Shown here: positions 49,621 through 61,667 of the stretch, piece by piece
How the letters are laid out: each line of letters begins with the position of its first letter
Position numbering within the stretch: the stretch's first letter is position 1
Source of the DNA: Nematostella vectensis
Taxonomy: Eukaryota; Cnidaria; Anthozoa; Actiniaria; Edwardsiidae
Direction: 5' to 3'
Assembly: GCF_932526225.1 (NCBI RefSeq)
Contig: NC_064046.1
Span: forward strand, 4,340,001-4,404,000
Length of the DNA stretch: 64,000 bases
Translations under genes and position numbers: made by a program
The notes under the pieces: generated by a model
Database searches by the model: none
Seen by the model: only the letters and a program-made list of their open reading frames with translations
What the model was told of the DNA's origin: nothing

Positions 49621-52600
49621 ATGTTTTCTCAAAAGTTTTCTCCGACGACAGGAAAGATGGAGTGGGTTGTTGAAGACGAAGATTATGACATGAGGGATGA
49701 AATCGGTCGGTAAGTTTAAAAATCTAGATACGGATAAGTATATACTAAGTACTTAAATTCTTTTAAAACTAGTAGAAGCTAAACAATAGGTAAAGACTTA
49801 TACTTATAGCTGATGGTTAATTAATTCCTTGTTTGTTTGTTGTTGTCAGCTCGGCATATGCAGATATGCTTCATGATGATGAGCGAGTGAGTCCGTTATT
49901 TTAATCTATGTTATATTACTTGTATTGATTTTTATCCCATTTTTCTAATTATTTCTATAAAACTAGTTTTCCTGTCATGTGTAGTGTGCCAGTGTTTGCC
50001 TGGCCAGAACCTCTGGTACATTCGCAACTGCCTTGTCATTTCGCGACAGAAGCCTCAAAATAAATAGATAAAATAAATAATACATAGAAAAATATTAAAT
50101 ACTCTAATTTTCAATTTTAAAAAAATCGAGTTTTCAGATTAATTGTTTTTTTTTAATGCCCAGTTGACATGGTCCTTATCCTGGTTCCAAAGTCTCCTTA
50201 TCTCCATTTAGATGCCACAAGGAGAGTGCTATCTCGGTATCCAGGGCATATGGTCCCAAAATTTATAGGGAAAAAATTCAATTAGCACACCATGTCACAA
50301 TATCATTCAATAAAAAATCATGCGACACAACCTGCAAAAAAATGTCAAGCAGCAACAAAATGAGTTAACTGACCTTGTTAGATGTAAAATGGTTGTTCCC
50401 ATAGGAGGATGGCCAGTTTAAAGGTGCAACTGCATTCTGCTTAGTAACTCCATTTCATTAAATGGCATGCTATGATTTCTCATCCATTTGTTGCATCTGC
50501 AGAATAAGAAGTATTATTCAGCGACAGTAGATGCTATCAAGCGTATGAAGGCGTCCAACAGGTCTGTCAAAATGCTTGATATTGGCACAGGTACAGGGCT
50601 TTTGGCCATGATGGCAGCGAAGTCTGGTGCTGACACTGTCACAGCTTGTGAGGTATGTCATGGACGAGGCATGTACCCAGGGGTTGCTGAGGGGGTGGGG
50701 GAGGGTAGGGGTGAACAGCCATAGGTGGAAAGAGGACAGTATTTCACAATCCTTCAATAAGAAATTACAGACTTTTGGGTGCCCACGGGAGGGGGAGCGA
50801 GCACCCCCCTAGGTAGACTGTCTCTAGGGCAAATCACTTGAGAGCTACCAATTAACATATTTATATGGAACAAGTGTGGCAATAAAGGCATAGCATCTTC
50901 AAATAAGAACATCTTATTCAGGCCTGTAACCAGGGGTCTCGGGGGCTCAAGAGAACCCCCCACTCGACTTGAAGGTCCGCTCTCATGAAGGCAAGCTAAG
51001 ATAAGCAAACTAAGCCACCTAAGAGAACATGGTCCGCTTAATGGGTAAACAAACCCCCTCCCCCCACTCAATATCCTGGCTCCCGCCTGTAATTTTTTTT
51101 TTTGCAGTTATAAGGCATGTTTTAGCTGTTATTCTTTTTTTTCCAGCATTTTTGCAGTATTATATGGTATATAATTGCTGAGGTCAGCAGGATAAAAATA
51201 AAAAAAATTCTAAGTATTACTGAGGAGTGCACTGCCCAAAATAGTATTTTTAAAAGATTGAATCAAAAGATAAAGTTACATGTCTTTTTTCTTTTTTGTG
51301 TCTTTGTTGGTTCAAGGCTTTTCCACCCATTGCAAATGCTGCAGAAAGTATTGTGAAGACAAACAGCTTCGAAGAGAAAATAAAGGTTGTCGGCAAGAGA
51401 TCCACAGATGTCAGACTTGGCCCAGGTAATGTGCAGGGGCAGATCTAGGGGTGGCTCGCCCCCCTATTTTCAGATGCTTTTAAGTAGCAAGAAATATATG
51501 GGATTCTACGGAAGAATAATGAATCCCCTCTTTCTTGAATCTCTTGCTTTGCCCCCCTCCTCTTTTTTAAACTTCTGGATATGCATGACCTGTGAATAAG
51601 GCCAAAAATGGTTCTGTCTGTACAGTTGGAACTTTTTTAACAAACCCAGAGAATCTTTTTTGTTTCGTTAGCTGGTAGGTGTTTGACATTTGATCACAGT
51701 GATTGGTTTTGACCACTTGGTCATGGAACCAACAATACAATACAGCCATTATAATGCATTTATTGCTGTACATGTCAGGTTCTTGAAGATTGATTCTAAG
51801 TAGACTTTGGACCCTTCAGGGGGGGATTCCCATAAGAACAGATGGGGGTGATTGTCGGCAACACAAAATTAACCACCAGTGGTGTGTGGTCAAAAACATT
51901 TCTTTTCTCTAAAAGATAGTGCATAAGGTGTGGTTAAAGCAATTTTAAACTCTAAGAGATATCAATACTTACCAACATCAAAGCTGGAGGCATTAATCGC
52001 TCAGTTGACTTGTGGTTTACTCTGAAATACGTTTCCTGACACCATAAGCAAGAGACCCCCTAAGGGGATGGCAGTTGATAGAATTTTATACTTTAAAAGA
52101 CAGGACGATCACCCCCACCTTCTTTTATGTAAATCCCTTCCCCCCATAGGGGGCCCATCTCTTTGCTAGATTGTTTGTGACCATATTATGCTGAGATTGA
52201 AAACCATTGTGAGCTTTGTTCCCTGCTTGTGTTGCACAGGAGAAGATATGGACTCAAAAGCCAATCTACTGGTTACTGAATTATGGGATACAGAGTTGAT
52301 TGGAGAGGGAGCCCTCCCTACATTACGGGATGCATGTAAAAGGCTTTTAGAGGTGAGTGGACTGTGCTTCAAATGGGTGTTGCAGAAGGCCTTCTGAGGT
52401 ATTTGGACTGTGCTTCGAATAACTACCTTTTGGTACTGACAACTATACTATGTCGACCATTACCATTATTATCAAAGACCAAAACTGAATCAAAAGGCCA
52501 ATAAGATGAATTTCAATCAATCACAATTTGGTATATATTTCCTAGTTCACATGGTGGGCTAGAACAAAGTTTTGTTCGCTGTTTCAGATAGTTATAATGG

Positions 52601-55600
52601 ACATAATTATTCCAAGCTGTGATGCAGGATATCATTTGTGTAGGATAATTATTAAAAGGTGAACCATACTCTTCTATATTACAGCCTGACTTTGTATGTG
52701 TTCCAGCGGCTGGAACCATTTATTCTCAAGTATTCTCAAGTACAACATTCTGGAATATGCACCAACTACATCCAAAGAATGTAAGCTGCACCATTTATGT
52801 ATGATATGATGGTCAGGGGCGGATCAGGGGTGGGCCAGTGGGCTCCAAGCCCCCCTTTTGTGATATTTGGCTTAAAAATAACAAGAAATAAAAGGAAATC
52901 CATGGACAAACAAGAAACCTTGCCCCCCCTTGCTTGAAACACTTGTTTCAGCCCCCACATTCTGGAACCTCTGAAGGTTGGGACAAAACCTTGCTTTTGA
53001 TTGCTGCATACCATTTGTTTTAGCATTGTTTGTGAAAAAAATATGAATAAATTTCCTTGACTCTTTATTTAGTTGTCAGCAAAAATGGAAACACGTCTGC
53101 CTGAGGGTATGACAAATTGCGCTGGCACTGCAAGTCCATTTGATCTCCACATAGATGAACTTGAACCCGAGGAAATAACTCTGTTATCCAAACCCACTCC
53201 AGTTGTCAGGTAAGAGAAATGCTTGAAAAACCTTGTAGAATGAGGATCATTGACTGTTTAACAACACAACCTAAAAACACAACCTAAAAACTAGCGCATG
53301 CCAACTTAAACGTGATAAAGAAGCCACAATTTCTTACAATGACTGTTGTTTCCTTCCTTTCCAGATTGTTTTACCCTATTCAAAACCAAAATGTACATCT
53401 CCAAGATTGTGGCTTTTTCAGTTTATTTTCCTAGATTATCCTCACTCTATTTATGAATGCCTAGACAAAACCAACAAGTTTTAACGACTTAAAAAAAAAC
53501 AAAAACAAAAGGTCATATCAAAATAAAAAAGTCACATTTGACATTTTGTTTGCTATTGCTTCTTAAGTAAAAAGGAATTATTTGCCCTATTTGATGTGAA
53601 ATTAGCTTATATTATATATATATATTTTCCAATCATGTTCTGTTAAACTATTAACATGAAACATTTTCCTTTACCCTATTATCCTGTTTTTCTTTTACCA
53701 GGGCTTCTGGAATTACGCGGAAAAAAACTCAAAATTACGCGGGATTCTTTGCTAAATTACGCGCAAAATTATGCAGAAAATCAATAATTACGCGCTAAAT
53801 TACGCGGGATTTTGCAATACATGTTTCTTTCAAAATCTTTAAAAATTTTGCAGTATTCTTTACTGAATTACCAACTGTTACGCCCAAACTACATTTTGTA
53901 CCGAAGGAAAGCATGAAAAAACTTGAAAAGGTTAATTTTTTGCGTGAAAATATCCAATTAAAAAAGGTATTTTATTGTTAGTCCTAGGCCTTCGCGGCTT
54001 AGCAAAGAACGCCTAGCCTTTTTATTTGTTTTTGAAATTCAGTTCGAAATTTCGCACTCTTACGAAGAATATCTCTATTTTTTACGAGAAATAGGGGTAA
54101 GAACCCTATAAAACACATCAGCTGTGCACTTAAATGTTTTGTCTTTCAAAATTTAGCCAAATTACGTGGGTTACGCGGAGAAAGCCAAATTACGCGCTTC
54201 CGCACAAGCACGTAATTCCAGAAGCCCTGTTTTACACTGTTCTTTCTATTAGAAACACGTGAATTCATTGCACAATGTAGCATCCCTTGGCTTCAAATGA
54301 GACTGCCTTTACTTGTATTTTCAATTGCTCTTCTCAAAGCATTTGCCTTCAACTCCTTTTTGCTGTCAGGTTTGACTTCTGCAATAATTCCCTTTCCGAG
54401 AATTGTCCGAATGTCCTATCCCTACCAGCAACTCAAGATAAGCCAGAGAATACGACGGAATCACACCATGCTAGCACAACAGCAACTTGTTCAGGAGTTG
54501 CCCATGGCGTGGTGATGTGGTGGTCTCTAGACATGGATATTGACGGCAAAATCACTATTGAGACGGCACCCAAATGGGCCCATCCAGATGGTGATGGCTG
54601 CCAGGTATTTGCTCCCTGATTGGTCCATTGGTATCATGTTTTGATTGGCTCAATATGGACATGTGATAGTGAAGCTGTCATGTATCTGTACCCTGATTGG
54701 ATCACTTGTATCCATGTTTGTATTGGCTCAAAAAGGTTGTGATGACAATGGCTCCAATCTCCATTATTTTTACCCCTGTTAATTTCAACAAAGGTCCAAT
54801 ATGCAGATAGAGGTGAAATAGAATAAGATGCCAGTGACTTTGTCATTTGTGGATACTGTGCAATTGCTTTGACAAAAGTAAAAAGGCTCTGCTTTTTGGG
54901 CCTTGCTCAATCAAGAATGCTTGCTACCAGATTCCTCGTTTACTTGTATTTCTTACTTGTTAACTTGTATTGTTTACTTGATTACTTGTATTGTTTACTT
55001 GATTGCTTGTATTGCTTACTTGATTACTTGTATTGTCTACTTGTTTACTTGTATTGTTTACTTGATTACTTGTATTGTATACTTGTTTACTTGTATTGTT
55101 TACTTGATTACTTGTATTGTTTACTAGTTTACTTGTATTGTATACTTGTTAACTTGTATTTCTTACTTGTTTACTTGTATTGTTTACTTGTATTGCTTAC
55201 TTGTTTACTTGTATTGTTTACTTGTTAACTTGTATTGTTTGCTTGATTACTTGTATTGTTTAGTTGATTGCTTGTATTGTTTGCTTGATTACTTGTATTG
55301 TTTACTTGTATTGTTTACTTTATTGCTTGTATTGTTTACTTGATTACTTGTATTGTCTACTTGTTTACTTGTATTGTCTACTTGTTTACTTGTATTGTTT
55401 ACTTGTTTACTTGTATTGTTTTTTGATTACTTGTATTGTTTGCTCGATTACTTGTATTGTTTACTTGATTGCTTGTATTGTTTACTTGTTTACTTGTATT
55501 GTATACTTGTTTACTTGTATTGTTTGCTTGATTACTTGTATTGTTTACTTGATTGCTTGTATTGTTCACTTGTTTACTTGTATTGTATACTTGTTTAATT

Positions 55601-58600
55601 GTATTGTTTACTTGATTACTTGTATTGTTTACTTGTCTTGTATACTTGTTTAATTGTATTGTTTACTTGATTACTTGTATTGTTTACTTGTATTGTCTAC
55701 TTGTTTACTTGTATTGCTTACTTGTTTACTTGTATTGTTTACTTGTTTACTTGTATTGTTTACTTGTTTACTTGTATTGTTTACTTGATTACTTGTATTG
55801 TTTACTTGATTACTTGTATTGTTTACTTGTATTGTCTACTTGTTTACTTGTTTTGCTTACTTGTTTACTTGTATTGTCTACTTGTTTACTTGTATTGTTT
55901 ACTTGATTACTTGTATTGTTTACTTGTATTGTCTACTTGTTTACTTGTATTGCTTACTTGTTTACTTGTATTGTATACTTGATTACTTGTATTGTTTACT
56001 TGATTACTTGTATTGTTTACTTGTATTGTCTACTTGTTTACTTGTATTGTTTACTTGTTTACTTGTATTGCTTACTTGATTACTTGTATTGTCTACTTGT
56101 TTCCTTGTATTGCTTACTTGTTTACTTGTATTGTCTACTTGTTTACTTGTATTGCTTACTTGTTTACTTGTATTGTTTACTTGTATTGTTTGTTATAGTG
56201 GCGGGACCACTGGATGCAAGCGGTATATTTTCTGAAGAAACCTCTTGAAGTACACGAAGGTATAGACACACATGTTACACAAATTGAATAATAAAAGTTT
56301 AAAAACCTGTTTATTTTCAACAAGGTTCAGTTGCATCCCTTATGCAGACACCCTCTGAAAAAGCTTTCCTTCTTTTAACCTTGTCCAGGACAAGAACTTG
56401 ACATCACCTGTTGTCATGACGACTACAGTGTGTGGTTTGGCGTGCAAACCAAAAGGTACCTGTTTGTACAAAATTATAAGTTGATATCAAGATATGGTAG
56501 AACAGATCTGTATTCTGAGGTCCACTCCCACTCTCACTCCACTGGTATCTATATAAGAAGGCTGTAGTTTCCCTTGACCTGAAATAGCAGCTTCCTCCAT
56601 GAAGTGGCCAAGACAACCACCCTTACATTGCTGTAGTAACATATGTTTTTCTAGTGTGGTTGTGGAACCAACTGCACGTCCCATCTGTACGTGTGGAGCT
56701 CATATCACATGGAGTAGACATAGACACTGTATGCTTAACGACAGAGAAAGGAATGCTGCATTTCAAGCAGCTTTGCAAAAGGTATGCTCTCTCTTGTAAA
56801 GCTTTCTGTATCAATTATTCCCATGAGAGAGACAACCTCTGCGGTGTTGGTGGCATGACAAAACGTTTCCCTTTCCAATTTTCCTGGTCAATATTTTTTC
56901 ATTCATCTATAATCCATCCACCTTACAGTAGACATTAGTTCTTTTGTTCATTTCTTCACATACTATTCTCTTGTCAAACTCTCATTACTCATCATCTGTG
57001 CTCTGTGTAGATGGTATCTGAAGGCTGCACAAGAGGACTGTGTATTGGAGATGGGTCTCTTCTCCCCTTACAGGCCCTCGATGCTGGTTTTGAAAGAGTA
57101 TTATCTTTAGAATCATCTCCGCTGTTTATCAAGCTTCTAAACAAGGTAAGGAATTTTGGGGAAAGCATGGAACTATAATCACGTTGGAGTAGAGGAAGAA
57201 TAACACTCCAGCCACAAATTCCATGATTTGCATTTGACTAAAAATAGGATATAGAATACAAAATATGTCTTTTAGGATTTAAGTTGGTCCTTACATGATT
57301 AAAATGGACAGTTTTCCAGATTATTGGATACTTGTCTGTGTATTAGAACCAAAAGCAATGGTTTAATGATATGTTGAAACTTATTTACGGCCATCACTAA
57401 CTTGTTGTATCATTTTGTATCATCATAAAGCACGGAGCTTGCATCCTGGGTAGGGGTCTTGGTTAAGTTAGTGGCTGTAATTCTATGTTGAGTTATGGTC
57501 AGGAGCAGAAACGTCACATGCCACTCTGTAATATCTTGGAAATCTTGGCTCCCTTCCCTATGCTGCAGTGGTTACAGCCCCTTCACCTTTAAAGACAACC
57601 TGCTCTACTCCTCTGCCCATATACATTCATTTAGGAATTCCAGGACTTTGAGATTCCATCGCTAAATGCTGCTGCTACACCACACCCCCCAGACAGTGTG
57701 CAAATACCGTCCATATGAAATTGATTACACTACCTTGACACCAGTATTTGTCATTGTTATTTTTACTTCAGATTTTGGAGCTCAACAATCAGATGGAAAA
57801 AATAAAGCTACTCGAGAAGTCAGTAGAGCAACTAAGCAATGAAGGCTTCCATGAACAGGTAGATTTAATTTCCATTTTACTTGTAGCTACACTATGAAAA
57901 ATAATTACTCTAAGCATGTTTTGTTGTGAAAGTAGTGTCTTTTTATGTTTCAGCTTGATGTGGTTATAAGTGAGCCGTTTTTTAGCGCCAGTCTTTTCCC
58001 CTGGCACAACATCCACTTCTGGTATGCAGTAACCAGCATCAGACGGCATGTCAACAAGGACATCAAAGTACTGCCCCAGGGGGGTACCTTGCGTGCCATG
58101 GCCGTNNNNNNNNNNNNNNNNNNNNNNNNNNNNNNNNNNNNNNNNNNNNNNNNNNNNNNNNNNNNNNNNNNNNNNNNNNNNNNNNNNNNNNNNNNNNNNN
58201 NNNNNNNNNNNNNNNNNNNNNNNNNNNNNNNNNNNNNNNNNNNNNNNNNNNNNNNNNNNNNNNNNNNNNNNNNNNNNNNNNNNNNNNNNNNNNNNNNNNN
58301 NNNNNGGGCGTAGCGGTGCCAGTAGTAATGCCGGATAATATTGGTGCTGTTAACGCTGGGCGTAGCGGTGCCAGTAGTAATGCCGGATGATGCTAGTGCT
58401 GTTTACACGGGGCGTAGCGGTGCCAGTAGTAATGCCGGATGATGCTAGTGCTGTTTACACGGGGCGTAGCGGTGCCAGTAGTAATGCCGGATGATGCTAG
58501 TGCTGTTTACACGGGGCGTAGCGGTGCCAGTAGTAATGCCGGATGATGCTAGTGCTGTTTACACGGGGCGTAGCGGTGCCAGTAGTAATGGCGGATGATA

Positions 58601-59403
58601 TTGGCGCTGTTTGCTCGGAGCTGAAAGGTTTTGATTCCCGACTGGAAGAGCTAGAAGAGATGAGGGTGTCTACGCTATTCTGTCATTACTAAGGTTGATA
58701 TAATACAAGTATTTTTTTTAATGGCTGAATCCAAAACTAGGGCGCCACATTCAAGAAAAGAGAATTTTTTTTTTTTTTTTGCAAAATGAAATAAATCTTT
58801 GGAAAAAGTCGCACGTCTTCTATTCTAATTAAATAACAATAGACGATAGAAGGAAGATAGAAGGTGAAGTTAACTGTAATCGATTTTTTACAGTTTATCA
58901 ATTTATTGTTGTCTTAATGTGTTTCTCTGGTTCCTTCCATTATAGAAGCGGTGAATGTCAGTGCGTTGTTTTATGGATGGACTTCAACTTGACCAAGGAT
59001 CTTATTATAACAACGGGCCTTCCGAAGGTAACAGAGCTAAAGCTTACTCATTAAATAGTCGTTTTCAGTAGCGATGACCTAAGGAAAATTACGTGACATT
59101 TTTTTCTTAAATAATTTTAGCCAATCAGGAAAATTTCACTGAAATTTGCAACTGAAAGCAACTGTTTAGATGCGATGGCTTTTGGGATATTGAAGACGTT
59201 TATGTTGTTGCTAAGGTAGGCCCCATATTTTTCAGGCATCGTGTGAAGATGACAGCCTCGCTTGGGTGCGTCACACGAAGCAGGGTGTGTACTTCATGCG
59301 TTCACCAGTCACGCTCGCCCCAGGCTCCGTGTCCAAGCTCTCTTCCTCTATATTGTTTGACCCTTCTCTGGGTGACTTCTCTTTCCATTTCGAAGTTCTC
59401 TGA
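49621..59403 (+). CDS. PRMT7: Protein arginine methyltransferase 7 (interrupted by an assembly gap)
   Basis: Monomethylates arginine using SAM; a single chain with two PRMT-like halves. Exons before the gap: 49621-49709, 49850-49886, 50503-50652, 51317-51425, 52240-52352, 52685-52780, 53073-53209, 54370-54604, 56199-56259, 56389-56455, 56655-56781, 57011-57145, 57772-57858 and 57954-58105 (runs into N), in phase for 531 codons. After the gap: 58946-59027 and 59236-59403. Motif I is LDIGTGTG (about 67-74); the double-E loop is [14 protein letters not shown] with E142 and E151 (E144 and E153 in human). The second half shows [13 protein letters not shown] and [14 protein letters not shown]. The C-terminus reads [17 protein letters not shown] and ends FHFEVL. 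Human PRMT7 has 692 residues; about 70-80 are missing here, part perhaps at 58590-58665 ([16 protein letters not shown]). The missing exon is probably in the gap. Confidence 0.93.
50920..51092. mobile_element. MITE-like repeat with CAGGCCTGTAACCAGG ends
   Basis: Left CAGGCCTGTAACCAGGGG pairs with right TCCTGGCTCCCGCCTGTAA; a GGACC/GGTCC pair (AAGGTCCGCT / ATGGTCCGCT) lies inside. In PRMT7 intron 3. Confidence 0.55.
51433..51584. mobile_element. GGGGCAGATCTAGG-type palindromic repeat (copy 4)
   Basis: Starts GCAGGGGCAGATCTAGGGGT with the TTTTCAGAT and AGCAAGAAATATA blocks and ends with CTTCTGGATATGC. In PRMT7 intron 4, just after exon 4. Confidence 0.7.
51819..52146. mobile_element. MITE-like element, about 330 bp
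   Basis: Left GGGGATTCCCATAAGAACAG and ATGGGGGTGATTGTC pair with right GACGATCACCCCCACCTTCT and TTTATGTAAATCCC. In PRMT7 intron 4. Confidence 0.75.
52814..52975. mobile_element. GGGGCAGATCTAGG-type palindromic repeat (copy 5)
   Basis: Starts CAGGGGCGGATCAGGGGTGG, keeps GATATTTGGCTTAAAAATAA and AAGGAAATCCATGG, and ends near TCTGGAACCTC. In PRMT7 intron 6. Confidence 0.7.
53698..54229. mobile_element. 530-bp inverted-repeat element rich in AATTACGCG
   Basis: Left AGGGCTTCTGGAATTACGCG and right CACGTAATTCCAGAAGCCCT are near-perfect inverted repeats. AAATTACGCG-like motifs recur at least five times near the left end and three near the right. No ORF. In PRMT7 intron 7. Confidence 0.85.
54945..56190. 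repeat. 21-bp T-rich minisatellite in PRMT7 intron 8
   Basis: About 1.25 kb of TACTTGTATTGTTTACTTGAT-like 21-bp units and half-units, some 55-60 copies, ending right at the TTATAG acceptor of exon 9. Confidence 0.95.
58106..58305. other. Assembly gap (200 N)
   Basis: Exactly 200 N, probably a placeholder of unknown true length. It cuts PRMT7 exon 14 and adjoins a 52-bp tandem array. Confidence 0.95.
58306..58617. repeat. 52-bp tandem array beside the PRMT7 gap
   Basis: Six visible copies of GGGCGTAGCGGTGCCAGTAG plus TAATGCCGGATGATGCTAGT and GCTGTTTACACG. The first and last copies differ most (GATAATATTGGTGCTG, GATGATATTGGCGCTG), the middle four are almost identical. The array probably continues into the gap. 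Confidence 0.95.
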
Positions 59404-59474
59404 CAAACTACCTTAGTATTCTCATCTAAGTATGTATCAAATTGCCACTGGCCCATCCAATCGAAACTCCGAAT

Positions 59475-59713
59475 GTGTAGGTCCAGATAATATCCAAATC
59501 CCCCCCCCCCCCCCATTGAGGGGGGCGGAGGTATGACCCCCCACCCCTCGGGAATTTCCAACCCCCTGGAAAAAAATACAGTAACCGTTAAGGGAAAAGG
59601 GCATTTTACCCCCCCCCCCCTCCCCTTTGGAAATTCCTGGGCGTTTGAACCCCCCACAACCGGAATATCCAATCCCCTCAATGGGGGGTATGGATATTGT
59701 CTGGAACTACACA
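59475..59713. mobile_element. MITE-like element with poly-C cores, about 240 bp
   Basis: Left TAGGTCCAGATAATATCC and CCCATTGAGGGGG pair with right CCCCTCAATGGGGGG and GGATATTGTCTGGAACTA. Just downstream of the PRMT7 stop. Confidence 0.8.
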
Positions 59714-60060
59714 ATGCCCTAAGTATTCTAGACGTGCAGGTGAACTAAAACGCCAATCCTGGAAATACCAGCAGCTATATATTTAACAATTTTACCGTTT
59801 CCATTGAGGAGGATAGTGGCGATAAATTTTTTAAGCCACTATTCGCCGAAATGGTAATAGTATAATTGTTTTAGTATATAAACACTTGCAAATCGGTTGT
59901 TACACAGCCATTTTGCTTGATTTCGGGGCGCAGGAAAATATCCACCTCATAGGAGGTGTATATTGCATTTTATCCCGAGTTTCTCAACCAATAAAATCGC
60001 TTGTTCTTGCGAGGTTCCCGAGTTTAATACTAAACTATATTATAGCTCGATATGGATGTA

Positions 60061-60180
60061 GGAGAGAGCCACAGTAGCTCAGTGGTACGGGCTTCGCTTC
60101 TCAATTCAGTAGACCGGGGTGCAATCCCAGGTCAGGTCAGCTTGGGACTTTTTCAGAGATGTAAAACCTCTCCTATATTC
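60061..60180 (+). mobile_element. tRNA-derived SINE-like sequence
   Basis: CACAGTAGCTCAGTGGTACG contains an A-box-like TAGCTCAGTGG and, about 40 bp on, GGGGTGCAATCCCAGG contains a B-box-like GGTGCAATCCC. The 5' GCCACAG has no pairing partner at the 3' side, so it is not a functional tRNA. It could also be a tRNA pseudogene. Confidence 0.6.
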
Positions 60181-60871
60181 ACAGTTGTCTAACATAAACA
60201 CCATGGGTTATATTAGGACAGCTTAACATCAATGCGATGTGTAAGGAAGGGTCGTAAGCGGATAAGGACAGAGCTAGCCAAGGCAGATACAACCAGTAGG
60301 AATACATGTTTAATCCAACTCTAACAAGCATTAGACCTCACTTTGGAGTACAATTATCCTATATCCCAAGATTAGCCTATGTAGTATTAGAATAGCTGGG
60401 GTTTAACTGTCATCTCTCACACACTAATTCACACTTGAGCTTCGTGAAGCGTTGTTGAAGTGCAGATAAGTTACAGATATTTTCGCTATTGAAATGCAAT
60501 CATTTGTTTGTGTTTGTTTATCAAAATCTAAAATTCAAGTATAGCAATTTTCTAAGAACCTTTCTTAGAAAGTGGGTGGATCGAGGTTAATCCAAATAAG
60601 AGTCGATAACATTGTCGGAGAACACTTAATGATTACCTCCCTAAAAATATACCCAAGGTCAGTAAGCTTGAATTCAGATTAACTTTTTATATACTTGTTT
60701 TGTAATATATATTCTACAATTCAATCTAACAACAATAAAGATGGAAAAGTCTAAACAATAAGCAAGTCCTCCAAGTGAAAATATATGACTTTCTGTACTG
60801 CTCGACACTTCCATGACTAGAAAAGGGGGCCGAGATGGGTGCAAAAAGACACGACTCGTCAACTGTTCTCA

Positions 60872-60983
60872 TAGTCTGCTTAGCAGCCGCTTTTAGTGTC
60901 ACGCACGCCAGCCGCTTTTAGTGAAACGCACACCTCCTAGTGGGAAGGCGTGCGTGATACTATAAGAGGCTAGTAAGCAGACT
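60872..60983. mobile_element. Palindromic element with TAGTCTGCT ends, about 110 bp
   Basis: TAGTCTGCTTAGCAGCC at the left pairs with GGCTAGTAAGCAGACTA at the right; inner GTGTCACGCACGCC pairs with GGCGTGCGTGATAC. Confidence 0.85.
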
Positions 60984-61111
60984 ACTCTTCTCGGGGCCTT
61001 GTTTCAGTACGAGCGACATACAAACAATCCCAAATTTTTACCAATGAACAGATTAGTCTACCTTTACAAGTCTTTGAAATGGACCAGTATACAGGTTCAT
61101 ATTGGACACAT

Positions 61112-61250
61112 TGGCAACAGTCCCGCACATAACCGTGACCAACAGTCCCGCACATAACCGTGACCAACAGTCCCGCACATAACCGTGACCAACAGTCCCG
61201 CACATAACCGTGACCAACAGTCCCGCACATAACCGTGACCAACAGTCATA
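61112..61250. repeat. 25-bp tandem array
   Basis: Five to six near-identical copies of AACAGTCCCGCACATAACCG + TGACC. Confidence 0.95.
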
Positions 61251-61412
61251 TTAACTAGAACGATGGTTCGAGTAAACCTAATCTATCAAACGATTAATAT
61301 GAATCTTGACTCGATGCGAGTGACGCACATGGGCGAGATTATAGAAAGGGAGTGCCGACTTAGTCGTAAAATGAGTGATGGTAACCATGGTTGCGTGCGC
61401 AGACGTCACTGA

Positions 61413-61667
61413 GTGATAACGCTGAACGGAGGGGTGACCATATTCAGCTGTACCACCAGGCCTTCCAACTGTGAAGTGAGGGACTGGGCAGCCATTTGCA
61501 GACTCCGTTCGGAAATACCGCTGCACCGAGGGATGGCTATAGTGAGTTGTTCGACAGGCCTTTCTATCGTGAAGTGAGGGACTGGGCAGCCATTAGTAAC
61601 ATGCGCAGACTCCGTTGGGTAGGACCGCTGCACTGAGGGATGGCTATAGTGAGTTGTTCGACCAGGC
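61413..61667 (-). repeat. Tandem duplication of the EDC4 terminal coding segment
   Basis: A roughly 99-bp unit is repeated: 61570-61667 (in the EDC4 last exon) and 61471-61569, with a more diverged third piece at about 61413-61470. Shared blocks are GTGAAGTGAGGGACTGGGCA and GGCTATAGTGAGTTGTTCGA. The left copies lie past the stop codon. Confidence 0.85.

Larger units (their letters stand above)
59714..61563. other. Convergent intergenic region, PRMT7 and EDC4
   Basis: No gene recognised. Contains a tRNA-derived SINE-like sequence (60061-60180), a palindromic element (60872-60983), a 25-bp tandem array (61112-61250) and extra copies of the EDC4 terminal coding segment (61413-61563). Confidence 0.6.

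Noticed and set aside
54869-56248. Open frames with YLYCLL-type hydrophobic repeats.
   Set aside because: Product of the 21-bp PRMT7 intron-8 minisatellite; overlapping frames are equally open.
60064-60140. Functional tRNA gene.
   Set aside because: A- and B-box-like motifs are present but the acceptor stem does not pair; SINE or pseudogene fits better.
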